Assembly: GCA_902798285.1 (NCBI GenBank) | Contig: CADBVZ010000019.1 | Location: forward strand, 1-48,544 | Reading direction: 5' to 3' | Source: an uncultured Prevotella sp. | GTDB taxonomy: Bacteria; Bacteroidota; Bacteroidia; Bacteroidales; Bacteroidaceae | Length of the DNA stretch: 48,544 bases | Shown here: piece after piece, positions 33,350 through 43,078 of the stretch | Layout of the letters: the number at the start of each line of letters is the position of its first letter | How positions within the stretch are numbered: the first letter of the stretch is position 1 | Position numbers and translations under genes: made by a program | The notes under the pieces: model-generated | What the model saw: only the letters and a program-made list of their open reading frames with translations | Told to the model about the DNA's origin: nothing | The model's database searches: none

Positions 33350-34903
33350 TTACCAAATGCGAGTCAGCGACCGCACCTGAGCCTCATAGGTGGCACCACT
33401 GACGGTCAGCGCATCGTAGATGGAGTTGGGGAACACAAGGTTCGTCATCGACATTGCTCCATCCTTAGTGAATATTTCTACTGACGACTGATCGACAAAC
33501 AGGTCTATCGCCACCTTGTCGCCATCAACATTCAGCGGTGCCCGCATGGATGGTACGGAGAAGGTGCCGAAGGACTTTCCTGTAGCAGCCGTACGCTTGA
33601 CTGCAAGCACACGTGACGAGGCTGTGATCTCTATGACAAACTTCTCGTCGCTGCCGTTGCTCAGCGTGATGGTAGAATTCTTGTCCATGCTGATATTGAG
33701 GCGCAGCTGATAAGCCGACTTCGCAGCATCGAGAGGCAGGGCTTCGGTGCTGACAGTCTGCCACTGGCCTGTAATCTTGTCGATCTCGCTTACTACAGCG
33801 TTGCAGAGCAGGGGTTTGCCTGCATACTCCGTAAGCTTCAGCTCACGAGGCAGGGTCATGGCCGAACGCCAGGGAGAACAAGGCACGGCACCTGCATAAC
33901 TCCAGTTGTTCATCCAGCCAATCATCATCTTTCTGTCGCCAGTATTGCTCCATGTAACACCAGCATAGTTGTCCATACCATAGTCGAGCCAGAGCGGATA
34001 GTCGAGGGCATCGGCCTTGAACTCCTTACCGTCGAACTGACCCACAAAGTACATGGTGCCAGAACCGAGCACTGGACCGCCGGGGTTCACACTGACAACG
34101 AGAACCCACTTATTGCCGAACTGAAGCAGATCAGGGCATTCCCACTGTACGTTATCCATTCCCGAGAGGCCAGACAACTGGGTGAAGAACTTACTCTGAT
34201 GCGTCCACGATTTCAGGTCGGGCGAGGTGTAGAAGTCAATTCCCTTGGCCATGCCTTTAGCCAGTGCCATCACCCATTGCTTGGTGTCGGCATGCCAGAA
34301 CACCTTGGGGTCGCGCAGATTGTCGTCGTTGTTCCTGATAACAGGGTTGCCAGAGAAACGTGTAAAGTTAACGCCTCCATCAGTGCTGTAGGCAATGCTC
34401 TGCTGTTGCTTGCCATCGCCCGCCGAGGTGTAAAGAGCTACCATGGCATTAGCTCCGAAGCCAGCGGTATTGTCCTTGTCGATGACACACGAACCGCTGA
34501 AGATATCACCCAGATCGTCGCGCATCAAGGCTACAGCCTGCTCTTTCCAGTGAACAAGATCGGTACTGGTGGCATGGCCCCATGACATATTTCCCCAGTC
34601 GTTGCCCAGCGGGTTGTACTGATAGAAGAGGTGATACGTTCCATCAAAGAAAACCATTCCATTGGGATCGTTCATCCAGTTCTTGGCTGGCGTAAAATGG
34701 ATCTGTGGACGGTACTGCTCGTTGTAACCGGATACCGGTGTAGGCGTCGGCGTTGGAGTCGGCGTCGGGGTCGGGGTGGGTGTAGGCGTGGGGGTTGGAG
34801 TCGGCGTAGGATCCGACTTAGGGTCATCCCCCGAACAGCCAATGATGGTAACCGCCATCACAGCGGTTACCACCATCGAGGATATTCGTTTTAGCATTCG
34901 CAT
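33350..34903 (-). CDS. Surface GH32 fructanase lipoprotein with Thr-Pro linker
   Basis: A 517-residue protein. A lipobox ending IIGC (Cys23) followed by acidic residues (SGDDPKSD) marks it as a probable surface-exposed lipoprotein. Then come about 12 Thr-Pro repeats (residues 33-56), a rigid spacer, and a GH32 propeller with nucleophile Asp79 (WMNDPNG), Asp198 (LRDPK) and acid Glu255 (WECPDL), plus the C-terminal beta-sandwich. By analogy with the B. thetaiotaomicron endo-levanase BT1760, it would make the first cuts in fructan at the cell surface; levan or inulin cannot be decided. It is the last gene of the susC operon, 25 bases after DUF4960. Confidence 0.92.
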   Translation of the reverse strand: MRMLKRISSMVVTAVMAVTIIGCSGDDPKSDPTPTPTPTPTPTPTPTPTPTPTPTPVSGYNEQYRPQIHFTPAKNWMNDPNGMVFFDGTYHLFYQYNPLGNDWGNMSWGHATSTDLVHWKEQAVALMRDDLGDIFSGSCVIDKDNTAGFGANAMVALYTSAGDGKQQQSIAYSTDGGVNFTRFSGNPVIRNNDDNLRDPKVFWHADTKQWVMALAKGMAKGIDFYTSPDLKSWTHQSKFFTQLSGLSGMDNVQWECPDLLQFGNKWVLVVSVNPGGPVLGSGTMYFVGQFDGKEFKADALDYPLWLDYGMDNYAGVTWSNTGDRKMMIGWMNNWSYAGAVPCSPWRSAMTLPRELKLTEYAGKPLLCNAVVSEIDKITGQWQTVSTEALPLDAAKSAYQLRLNISMDKNSTITLSNGSDEKFVIEITASSRVLAVKRTAATGKSFGTFSVPSMRAPLNVDGDKVAIDLFVDQSSVEIFTKDGAMSMTNLVFPNSIYDALTVSGATYEAQVRSLTRIW

Positions 34904-34928
34904 AGTCTTTATTTCTGGTATTGCTTGA

Positions 34929-36425
34929 TTACCTTGTCTTCAGATATTCCAGAGAGTTCTTAGCCAGCGTGAGCACATTGTCCTGATAGACATTGTTCTT
35001 CGGGTGTGCACTCTTGTCAGGTGTACCGTCGGGGTTCTTCATTGAGAACTCGCAACCACCGTTACCGATGCAGAGGAGTGTACCCTTGAACTCTGTGTTA
35101 CCCTGCTGAGCCTCCCAGACATTCATCTGGCTTACCCACCATATCTGGCTGTCCCATGTGCCGAGAGGATAGACACCGTAGGTCTGTGTGCACTGTGCAT
35201 AGCAAGCCTCCTCGGTATTGCCAATGCCTGTCCAGAGGCTTGGCAGGTTGAAGTACAGACAGTTGTGATCCTCAGTCCAACCCGGGCCCTTGAAGGCGAT
35301 AAGCTTGGTGTCCTGTGTCGTCTCAACCTCGAGTCCCTTGTAGATAGGATGTGTTGAATGATCCTTCTTGAACTTATGGTCGGGATTCAGCTCGACAGCC
35401 ATCTTCCAGGTGTCGGGATTGAAGCCGCCTACACCGAAGCCGAATGCGTGGTCGTTGCCCTTCATCTCGTCAAGACTGATGCGGCCCAGATGTCCGGCAT
35501 ATACGGTAGCGTGACTCCACAGCAGCATGCTTCCACCATTCTTATACCACTCCTTAATCACTGGTGTGGCAGCCTGTACGCTGGCAGGCATGTTCCAAAC
35601 GTCGCTCTCGCTCACGCCCTCAAGGTCGCGCAGCCAGAAGAGAACGCGGAACGGCTCAACAACCTCGCCAGAAGTGATGCTGGTGAACGGTACGAACTTA
35701 GCAGTAGGATAAGTCTCGTGGAGCCAGAGCCATGCAGAGGCCTCATCATCATCACCGTTGGCTACCAACTCCTCGGGAGTAGCATATACGCTGAGGAATC
35801 CGATGGCAGTCTTACCGATGCGGAGCGATGACGATGTAGAGAGTGACGTACCCTTCTCATTCTGGGCTACCAGGACGACAGACCATGTTTCGCCATTCAC
35901 AACATCTTTAATCACATAGCTTGTGGCTGTACCTGAAAGGCTCTCGGTGATGGTGCGCTTGCCGTTGGTGGCAGTCAGCAGGATGCTTGAGGCATCGGCA
36001 GCCTTGTTCCACTCTACCAGGGCATCATAGCCACCATCCTTGTCGACCTGACTCATCTGTACACCGCTGATGCTGGTAGCACCTTCGCGGGTGTATGACT
36101 TGATGACACCTGCCGACATGTTGGCACCATCGGTTAGTTTGAACACATACTCGAAAGGCACGTTTGTAGGCACATCCTTATGTGTAAAGGAATTGCCACT
36201 GACGGTCTCAATCCCCGAGAGGGTTCCGTTGCGATAGATCGCTACTCGCATCTCACTGTTCTGGGCAGGCCACGTCCAGATGTAGTTGTCGCCAGAGAGC
36301 TGACCTGTGATCTGTGATGCATCGGGTGCCTGAAGCTTCATGGCCTCGCGCTCGATGTCCTTGTTCTGACAAGCAGTCAGAACCAAGGCAAACATCGCCA
36401 TTATAATAAATGATATCTTTTTCAT
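34929..36425 (-). CDS. DUF4960 lipoprotein (fructan-binding surface protein)
   Basis: A 498-residue protein with a lipobox ending LTAC (Cys19). Two fibronectin-like beta domains fill the N-terminal ~210 residues (YIWTWPAQNSEMRVAIYRNG; DALVEWNKAADASSILLTATNG). They are followed by a DUF4960 domain from about residue 220 (FLSVYATPEELVANGDDDEASAWLWL ... GSMLLWSHATVYAGHLGRI). The position and domain match BT1761, the SusE-position glycan-binding lipoprotein of the B. thetaiotaomicron fructan locus, as I recall it. The start is ATG 36425; a longer frame to 36455 lacks a sensible signal peptide. Confidence 0.87.
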   Translation of the reverse strand: MKKISFIIMAMFALVLTACQNKDIEREAMKLQAPDASQITGQLSGDNYIWTWPAQNSEMRVAIYRNGTLSGIETVSGNSFTHKDVPTNVPFEYVFKLTDGANMSAGVIKSYTREGATSISGVQMSQVDKDGGYDALVEWNKAADASSILLTATNGKRTITESLSGTATSYVIKDVVNGETWSVVLVAQNEKGTSLSTSSSLRIGKTAIGFLSVYATPEELVANGDDDEASAWLWLHETYPTAKFVPFTSITSGEVVEPFRVLFWLRDLEGVSESDVWNMPASVQAATPVIKEWYKNGGSMLLWSHATVYAGHLGRISLDEMKGNDHAFGFGVGGFNPDTWKMAVELNPDHKFKKDHSTHPIYKGLEVETTQDTKLIAFKGPGWTEDHNCLYFNLPSLWTGIGNTEEACYAQCTQTYGVYPLGTWDSQIWWVSQMNVWEAQQGNTEFKGTLLCIGNGGCEFSMKNPDGTPDKSAHPKNNVYQDNVLTLAKNSLEYLKTR

Positions 36426-36463
36426 AACGCTTATTTTTCTATTGTCAATTAACATTTTTCAAT

Positions 36464-38206
36464 TTAATTGTATCCCTTGTTCTGGGTATAGAGACCAGGT
36501 ACGTAGTAGAGCTGGTTGTAAGGCAGAGGTAAGTACTCGTTCTTGCCAGCTGTATAATGGGCATCCCTGTAGTACTGTGCATAGGTCTGGCCATCGTACT
36601 CCACATCCTTTTCTGTCTCGAAGAAGGCATTCAGGGTTGTAGAAGCTACGCCCCAACGGCGAAGGTCGAAATAACGGCCGTTCTCCATAGCGAGCTCCAG
36701 GCGGCGCTCCCAGCGCAGGCACTTACGGGCCGTATCCTTATCCTGGAAGTAGGTCTGGGGATAGAGGGCGATGTCACACTGGTCGGCAGCATATGCAATG
36801 TGCTTGGAGATAGAGTTCTTAGCACGCTGGCGGATGTCGTTGATAATGGTGCGGGCACCATCCAGGTCGCCAGTCTCAATCATAGCCTCAGCACGCATCA
36901 GCATCACGTCGGTGTAGCGGAATACGTAGTCGTTCATGGCGAAAGCCTGCCAGGGGTTGTCGAAGGTCTCACCCTTTGAACGCTGCGGAACTTCCTTCAG
37001 TGAAGCATAGTAGCCGTAGGTGTTGGGGGTACGAGAGTTGTCCTTGGTCATCGTGTACTGAGCCTCGTATTTGTAGGGGAAGGAAGGCATACCAACAGTG
37101 TGGAACAAACGCGGATCCCACTTCTGGGCATTGGGCACGCCATTAATAGGATAGGAAATCTCCTTGTTGTAGTCGTCGAACATGGGCAGACCGTTCTTGG
37201 TCTTGAAAGCGTTCACCAGATTCTGTGTGGGCTTGTGGAAGTCCCATCCGCATGACCACATCTGCCAGCAGCCATTAAGCATGTTGCTCCAGTTGGCACG
37301 ACCATAGAGGGTGTTGTCATCCTGATAGTCAGAGTGCTGTACAGCGAAGACACTCTCCTTTGAGTTTTTGTACTCAGGCAGGAAGATGTCGCCATAGTCC
37401 TCGAGATAACCATACTGAGAGTTGGCCACCTCCTGGGTGTACTTCAGTACTTCCTGCATATACTGGCTGTTGATATGGCTCACGCCAGTGTTTGCCTCAT
37501 AACCGTCGCCCCAAGCCATTGTCAGATAGCACTTGGCCAGATAGGCAGCAGCAGCAATCTTGTTGGCACGTCCGCCTTCGGCCTGAACGGCAGGCAGTAC
37601 ATCGTAGGCAGCCTTGAAGTCGGCTACAATCTTTTGCATCAACTCTTCGTGAGTGAACTCATCGTTACGGGTCTGCTCCTCAGAGTGAACTCTATAGACC
37701 TCCTCATCGATCCAGGGCACCTGATTCCAGAGCTGTACGAGCTTGAAATAGAAGTGGGCACGGAGGAAACGGACCTCACCCTCACGGATGGTTCTTGTCT
37801 GAGGATCCAGTTTGTCGCCAGCATCGGCCAGTGCTACCAAAGCACGGTTGCAACGGCTTACTGAGCAGTAGAGATGATACCAGAGCTCATCCATATGACC
37901 ACCTGGGAATGATGATGTCAGCGATGACCACACCTCAACGGGATGGTAGTCGGTGTCAGTAGTTCCAGAACCACCTTTCATGGCATCGTCGGAAGAAACG
38001 TCGCCATAAGGCCACAAATTAAACGGATAAGTATACCAGTCGTCGCCGAGTTTGGCATAGGCTGCAGTCACCATCTCCTCTGGCTGACTCATAGCCAGAC
38101 CCTCGCTGATGACACCCTTGGGTTCTACGTCGATGAACTTATTGCAAGAGGTAAGTGCACCGCAAACGATCAGACCTGCGCAGATTGCTTGATATATTGT
38201 TTTCAT
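36464..38206 (-). CDS. SusD/RagB-family fructan-binding lipoprotein
   Basis: A 580-residue outer-membrane lipoprotein (lipobox LTSC, Cys21) of the SusD family. TPR-like helices carry the family marks: FIDVEPKGVISEG after the anchor, RFLRAHFYFKLVQLWNQVPWIDEEV in the first third, and ENGRYFDLRRWGV near the C-terminus. It caps the SusC pore and binds the glycan; by gene order it is the counterpart of BT1762. It lies 51 bases after susC, across a heptad repeat. Confidence 0.94.
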   Translation of the reverse strand: MKTIYQAICAGLIVCGALTSCNKFIDVEPKGVISEGLAMSQPEEMVTAAYAKLGDDWYTYPFNLWPYGDVSSDDAMKGGSGTTDTDYHPVEVWSSLTSSFPGGHMDELWYHLYCSVSRCNRALVALADAGDKLDPQTRTIREGEVRFLRAHFYFKLVQLWNQVPWIDEEVYRVHSEEQTRNDEFTHEELMQKIVADFKAAYDVLPAVQAEGGRANKIAAAAYLAKCYLTMAWGDGYEANTGVSHINSQYMQEVLKYTQEVANSQYGYLEDYGDIFLPEYKNSKESVFAVQHSDYQDDNTLYGRANWSNMLNGCWQMWSCGWDFHKPTQNLVNAFKTKNGLPMFDDYNKEISYPINGVPNAQKWDPRLFHTVGMPSFPYKYEAQYTMTKDNSRTPNTYGYYASLKEVPQRSKGETFDNPWQAFAMNDYVFRYTDVMLMRAEAMIETGDLDGARTIINDIRQRAKNSISKHIAYAADQCDIALYPQTYFQDKDTARKCLRWERRLELAMENGRYFDLRRWGVASTTLNAFFETEKDVEYDGQTYAQYYRDAHYTAGKNEYLPLPYNQLYYVPGLYTQNKGYN

Positions 38207-38216
38207 AATCTTTCTT

Positions 38217-38257
38217 ATTTTACTATTTTACCTTTTTACTTTTTTACCCTTTTACCT
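38217..38257 (-). repeat. Heptad-like repeat in the susC-susD gap
   Basis: Minus-strand reading gives GGTAAAA, GGGTAAAA, AAGTAAAA, AGGTAAAA, TAGTAAAA, filling most of the gap and touching the susC stop codon. Confidence 0.6.
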
Positions 38258-41200
38258 TTAGAAAGAGGTTTGGATTCCAAATGACAAGCTAGTGCTGTTA
38301 GGATACATCCAACGTGGGTTCTCAGGATCAGAGCAGGTCAGCGAACTACTCTTGATGGTGAGCAGGTTATGACCAGAGATATAAACGCGTGCACTTGTCA
38401 TGTTCAGCTTGCCAATAAGGCTCTTAGGCAAGTTGTAACCAATCTGAACCTGACGGAGCTTTCCGTAAGAGCCATTCTCTACGAAGTATGTAGAGGCACG
38501 GTTCTCACCACCGGTATTGTTAGTGGTCAGGGCAGGAATAGAGCTGCCTGTGTTGGCTGTAGTCCATGCACCGAGCATACGATTACCCTTGTTAGAACCG
38601 GCATCGGTGATGCTGTAGAAGTCAGTCTGGAACTTCTGGTCGTTGTAGACATCCTGACCGGCAACGCCCTGCCAGAACATATTGAAGTCGAAGTCCTTAT
38701 AGCTGATGTCAAAGTTCAGACCCCAAGAGAAGTTGGGCACCGGATTGAAAATCCAGGTCTGGTCCTGTTCGTTAATGATACCATTACCATCGAGGTCGGC
38801 ATATTTCAGACCACCTACGCGGGCATTGTCCTGGCCAGAGGCAAGAACCTCCTCACGGCTCTGGAACAATCCGTCGACTACATAACCTACGATTGAACCG
38901 TAAGGCTTCTTCGACTCTACAAGGTTCTCCTTAGCAGTGTGGACATATGAACCAGTTGTTGTCTCAGGCAGGTAAGTAACCTTTGAACGATAGAAATCGA
39001 CGTTACCGTTGATGTCGTACTTCAGACCATACTCTGTAGTGTGGCGATAGCCAAGTGAGAGCTCCATACCCCAGTTCTGGAGGCTGGGACCGTTGAGCCA
39101 GCTTGCACCACCCTCACCCATCGAACCGAGGTAGGCGGGATTGATCAGCATATCCTTTACCTTTTTAATATAGGTATCGAATGTACCATAGATAGAGCTG
39201 CCGAGGAAACGGAAGTCAAGTCCGAGGTTCCACTGCTCTGTGGTCTCCCACTTCAGGTCGTTGTTCTGAGCCTGAGTAGCACGGAAGCCAGAGGGGAAGA
39301 TACCACTGCCCTGCAGTGCGAGGTCGTATGCTGTCGACTCATTGCGTCCACCACCATAGGTAGCTGCATAGAGTCCGTAGCGGGCGTAATTAGAGATAGC
39401 CTGGTTACCAGTCTGACCCCAAGATGCACGAATCTTCAGATCGTCGATCCAGCTCTGACCCAGATGCTGTGAGATACGATAACCAAGCGTAGCTGCGGGG
39501 AAGGTACCATAGCGGTTGTTCTCACCGAAACGGCTTGAACCGTCGTGACGGATGGTGAATGAAGCGAGCAGCAGATCCTTGAAGTTGTAGTCAACCTTTC
39601 CGAAGAAAGAAACGAGGTTGTAGCCCTCCTGGATACCACTTGCACGCTGGGTGCCGGTAGCGGCATCGGGATACATATAGTCGTAGTTCTCTATAGCAAA
39701 CATCTGTGCATAGGCATTTGCCCTGTCCTCGATATCTCTGTGGAGCTCAATACCACCCAGTACAATGAAAGAGTGATCCAAACCAAGGTTGAAGCTATAG
39801 TTGGCCGTATTTGACCAAGTCCACTTCACATCGGTCTTGTAACCCATGTTTGCAGAAGGCGTAGAGTTGTTCACCACGTCTGAATGCCAGGTGTAAGTCA
39901 CACTGTGAATATTCTCGGACCACAGATCGAGACCGAAGTTTGAACGGAGCAACAGGCCCTTAATAGGCTCGATGTTAACGAATGCATTACCGAAAACACG
40001 CCACATCTTCAGGCGGTTGTCGCGGTTGTGATACAACTCACGCAGGGGGTTCTGACGGTCGGACATGCCACCGACAGGACCTGAGAAGGTTACACCGTCC
40101 TCTTCGTAAACAGGTACTGTAGGAGCCATCTTCAGAGCATTCTCCAGAGGCTGGCAGTCAACCTGATTAGAATAGGAAATAGTAGCATTCTCACCCACGG
40201 TAATCATCTTGTTCACCTTGAAACTGGTATTGATACGACCTGAGAAGCTCTCAAAGTCGGTATATTTCAGGATACCAGTGTTCTTCTTGTAACCAAAAGA
40301 GAAGAGTGCTGATGTCTTCTCGGTAGCATTAGAGATAGAGAGGTCGTAATTCTGTGCGAAACCTGTACGTGAAATCTCTTTCAGCCAGTCAGTGTCGCTG
40401 AAACGCATGGTACGCTTCAGGTTAATATAACCGTCGTAAAGACCGTTAACAGTAAACTGACGCATTTGTCCTGTTGCAGGGTCGTATGCACTGATAGGTG
40501 TTCCAGAAGCGGCATTCAGTGTCAGACCGTAGTTGTTGGCATACTGCTCGGGATCGAGGCCGTCGTTCATGGCAGCCTGAGCCATTGAGGTGGCATACTG
40601 AGCGGTATTTGCCAGATCCATCATCGACTGCTTGGTGTAGAACTGGGCCGTCAGATTGGCAGAGAAGTCAACCTTTACCTTGTCGCCCTTCTTACCGCTA
40701 CGGGTGGTGATGATGATCACACCATTAGCAGCACGAGAACCGTAGATAGAAGCAGAGGCAGCATCCTTCAACACCTGCATCGACTCGATATCATTCATAT
40801 TCAGAGTGTTCAGGTTGGTCGTTGTAGGCACACCGTCGATAACGAACAGAGGATCCTGTGAAGAGTTGAACGATCCCACACCACGGATACGGACGGTACC
40901 TGCACCGACAGGAGAACCGTTGCTGGTGATGGTCATGCCTGGAACTTTACCCTGCAAGGCACGCATGGGGTCGGTATCCGATGAAGTCTTCAGATCCCTC
41001 GTCTCAACAACTGATACCGAACCGGTCAGGTCGGCCTTACGCTGTGTCTGGTAACCAGTAACCACAACCTCAGCCAGCTCCTTGGCATTGTCTTTCATCG
41101 TGATCTGCATACCATCTTTTGCAGCCACTTCTTGTGTCTCAAAGCCAATGTAGGAGAACACCAGGATTGCACCAGGGTTCACCTTAATCTTGAAGTTACC

Positions 41201-41371
41201 ATCGAAATCAGTAATAGTACCGTTCGAGGTCCCTTTCTCCATCACTGTGGCACCGATAACTGTCTCGCCTGTAGCGTCGACCACCGTGCCACTGATCTCC
41301 GTTTGCGCGTACATAATAGTACTGACAAGCAGGAGTGCAAAACTCAGAAATAGTTTCTTTAGTTTTTCCAT
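38258..41371 (-). CDS. SusC/RagA-family TonB-linked outer-membrane transporter
   Basis: A 1037-residue TonB-dependent importer. Signal peptide (MEKLKKLFLSFALLL..., ending MYAQ), a carboxypeptidase-regulatory-like domain (GTVVDATGETVIGATV ... FDGNFKI), the plug (VVVTGYQTQRKADLTGSVSVV, VRIRGVGSFNSSQDPLFVIDGVP, ASIYGSRAANGVIIITT) and a beta-barrel ending in phenylalanine. Together with SusD it brings fructan oligosaccharides into the periplasm. The upstream in-frame start at 41425 lies in the promoter; ATG 41401 is possible but 41371 gives the proper signal peptide. The promoter has a weak -33 and an operator array. Confidence 0.95.
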   Translation of the reverse strand: MEKLKKLFLSFALLLVSTIMYAQTEISGTVVDATGETVIGATVMEKGTSNGTITDFDGNFKIKVNPGAILVFSYIGFETQEVAAKDGMQITMKDNAKELAEVVVTGYQTQRKADLTGSVSVVETRDLKTSSDTDPMRALQGKVPGMTITSNGSPVGAGTVRIRGVGSFNSSQDPLFVIDGVPTTTNLNTLNMNDIESMQVLKDAASASIYGSRAANGVIIITTRSGKKGDKVKVDFSANLTAQFYTKQSMMDLANTAQYATSMAQAAMNDGLDPEQYANNYGLTLNAASGTPISAYDPATGQMRQFTVNGLYDGYINLKRTMRFSDTDWLKEISRTGFAQNYDLSISNATEKTSALFSFGYKKNTGILKYTDFESFSGRINTSFKVNKMITVGENATISYSNQVDCQPLENALKMAPTVPVYEEDGVTFSGPVGGMSDRQNPLRELYHNRDNRLKMWRVFGNAFVNIEPIKGLLLRSNFGLDLWSENIHSVTYTWHSDVVNNSTPSANMGYKTDVKWTWSNTANYSFNLGLDHSFIVLGGIELHRDIEDRANAYAQMFAIENYDYMYPDAATGTQRASGIQEGYNLVSFFGKVDYNFKDLLLASFTIRHDGSSRFGENNRYGTFPAATLGYRISQHLGQSWIDDLKIRASWGQTGNQAISNYARYGLYAATYGGGRNESTAYDLALQGSGIFPSGFRATQAQNNDLKWETTEQWNLGLDFRFLGSSIYGTFDTYIKKVKDMLINPAYLGSMGEGGASWLNGPSLQNWGMELSLGYRHTTEYGLKYDINGNVDFYRSKVTYLPETTTGSYVHTAKENLVESKKPYGSIVGYVVDGLFQSREEVLASGQDNARVGGLKYADLDGNGIINEQDQTWIFNPVPNFSWGLNFDISYKDFDFNMFWQGVAGQDVYNDQKFQTDFYSITDAGSNKGNRMLGAWTTANTGSSIPALTTNNTGGENRASTYFVENGSYGKLRQVQIGYNLPKSLIGKLNMTSARVYISGHNLLTIKSSSLTCSDPENPRWMYPNSTSLSFGIQTSF

Positions 41372-41422
41372 TGTTGACTTGTTTAAATTGTTAGTACTCA
41401 TAATGAATTGAAATATTTGCTG

Positions 41423-41430
41423 CAAAGGTA
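41423..41430 (-). promoter_or_regulatory. -7 box of the susC operon
   Basis: TACCTTTG on the minus strand, 51 bases before the chosen ATG. No TTTG at -33, consistent with activator-dependent transcription. Confidence 0.7.
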
Positions 41431-41459
41431 CTAACCATTTCGCGTGAGGGCGTAAAAAT

Positions 41460-41518
41460 ATCGTTCATTCCATGCAAAAATTGTTTCAGTGTAACAAATT
41501 TGCGAAGAAATGAACGAT
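41460..41518 (-). promoter_or_regulatory. Operator site 1 upstream of susC
   Basis: ATCGTTCATT at 41460-41469 and its inverse AATGAACGAT at 41509-41518. Twenty-one bases upstream of the first is a weaker TTCA-containing half-site (41481-41490). Bases between the -7 box and the three half-sites: 29, 50 and 78. Confidence 0.7.
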
Positions 41519-41528
41519 TTTTGCTAAC

Positions 41529-43049
41529 TTAAAGGTCGGAAGGACTAATGCCAAACTCGTCTTTGAAGCATTTGGTGAAATAAGAGGGGGCAGTAAACCC
41601 TACTTCATAGGCAACCTCGGATACATTCTTATCGGTTGTCTCCAGCAAAACCTTGCTACGGTTAAGACGACTCAAGCGGATAATATCGACAGGTGTACGA
41701 CCTGTCAGCGTCTTCACTTTTCTATATAGCTGAACACGGCTGACGCCCATCTGTTCGGCCAAGGTCTCAACACTTAAAGAGCTTTCACCCATCTGTTCCT
41801 GTACAAGACCACGAAGTTTCTCCAGGAATCGGGCATCAGATCCCGCTTCTATATGTGCCTGTTCCTCTGGGGTCACAGTCGTAATCTGCGGCTGTTCCGG
41901 AGCAGGAGCCACCTCTGCCGGCTCATCTTCTACCGGTACGTTTACCACCATTGAGAAAGCCTGGCGCTCCAGACGGTGACGGCGGTGCATGTTGGAAACA
42001 ATAATCATACCACTGACAGTGATTACAAATATGACAATAGCCAAAAGCATTGTAATCAAACGTTGGCTGTTAAGCTGTTGCAGGTAGTTGTCGGCTTGCC
42101 TATGTAACAAATTGATATTGTTACTTTGGCGCACCAGTTCCTCGTTCTGCAGCAGCAACACTTTGGCATTGTCTTTGGTGACAAGCGACGCCATCAAAGG
42201 ATTGTCCTTCTCGTAAGGTTTCCCTTCCAGGATGTTCATCGCCAATTGGAGCACCTGATCTCCATGAGTGGGATAGATATAGGAGACTTCCAGCACCGAA
42301 TCGCGAACACATTCAATACCGTTCCCTTTTCCAGGAAGACCATCGATGCCACAGTATTTCGTAGTTTTGCTGGCCAGCGTCTTCGAGGCACCCACGGCCA
42401 TACGGTCATTCTGACCAAAGACGTAATCAATATGAGTAAGGTCGCCTTGATAGTCCTTGATAGCTTTGACGGCACTTTCCTCTGTCCAGTCGCCTTGCAG
42501 CGAAGCGACAAGCTCTATACCAGGATAGGCGGCAAGTGCTTTTACAAAGCCGTTATGACGATCGATGGCGGGTGACGACCCCTTTAGTCCCATAATCTCC
42601 AACACACGACCTTTTCCACCAAGTTGGGTAGCAATATACTCTCCCATCAGCGAACCCATCTCATAGTTATCGGCTCCGATAAATGCCGTATATTTCTCTG
42701 AGTTGGTCTTCCGGTCAAAGACTATGACTGGAATCCCTTTGTCGAAAGCGTTGTCGATGGCAGGCGAAACGGTGGAAACCTGGTTTGGAGCCACAATCAA
42801 CAGGTCGATACCTTCATTGACAAACTGATTGATCTGTTCTATCTGCTTCTCGTCACTATCATCAGCAGAGGCAAAACTCAGCTCCACGTCATCATAGAAA
42901 TAGGTGCCCATTACCAACTCCTGATTCAACTTATGACGCCATATATCTTCCGAACACTGAGACACAGCAATCTTATAAGTCTTCTCACTTTTAGAGCAAG
43001 AAGATAGAACTATTGTAAGTGCAATCAGGTATAATAAAAACTTGCGCAT
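41529..43049 (-). CDS. Compact one-component transmembrane AraC regulator with periplasmic sugar-binding domain
   Basis: A 506-residue protein. An N-terminal signal/anchor (LTIVLSSC) is followed by a type I periplasmic binding-protein domain at about residues 25-315 (TYKIAVSQCSEDIWRHKLNQE, IDLLIVAPNQVSTVSPAIDNAF, IGADNYEMGSLMGEYI, VFGQNDRMAVGA). Then come a helix, one membrane segment at 331-352, a Pro/Glu linker, and an AraC HTH at about 405-506 (ETLAEQMGVSRVQLYRKVK ... NVSEVAYEVGFTAPSYFTKCFKDEFGISPSDL). The fructose sensor BT1754 has the same ends but also histidine kinase, HATPase and receiver domains; here all are missing. It probably senses fructose and activates the flanking fructan genes directly through the membrane. 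Confidence 0.88.
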   Translation of the reverse strand: MRKFLLYLIALTIVLSSCSKSEKTYKIAVSQCSEDIWRHKLNQELVMGTYFYDDVELSFASADDSDEKQIEQINQFVNEGIDLLIVAPNQVSTVSPAIDNAFDKGIPVIVFDRKTNSEKYTAFIGADNYEMGSLMGEYIATQLGGKGRVLEIMGLKGSSPAIDRHNGFVKALAAYPGIELVASLQGDWTEESAVKAIKDYQGDLTHIDYVFGQNDRMAVGASKTLASKTTKYCGIDGLPGKGNGIECVRDSVLEVSYIYPTHGDQVLQLAMNILEGKPYEKDNPLMASLVTKDNAKVLLLQNEELVRQSNNINLLHRQADNYLQQLNSQRLITMLLAIVIFVITVSGMIIVSNMHRRHRLERQAFSMVVNVPVEDEPAEVAPAPEQPQITTVTPEEQAHIEAGSDARFLEKLRGLVQEQMGESSLSVETLAEQMGVSRVQLYRKVKTLTGRTPVDIIRLSRLNRSKVLLETTDKNVSEVAYEVGFTAPSYFTKCFKDEFGISPSDL

Positions 43050-43078
43050 TGGTATACCGGCGTTAGTAATAGGTGCTG

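Noticed and set aside
41372-41425. Extended N-termini beginning with TTG (susC at 41425; likewise bcp at 1335, methyltransferase at 6143, GH28 remnant at 33178)
   Set aside because: In each case the TTG is the end of the TAnnTTTG -7 box, so it precedes the transcription start. For the GH28 remnant this leaves no credible start codon at all.
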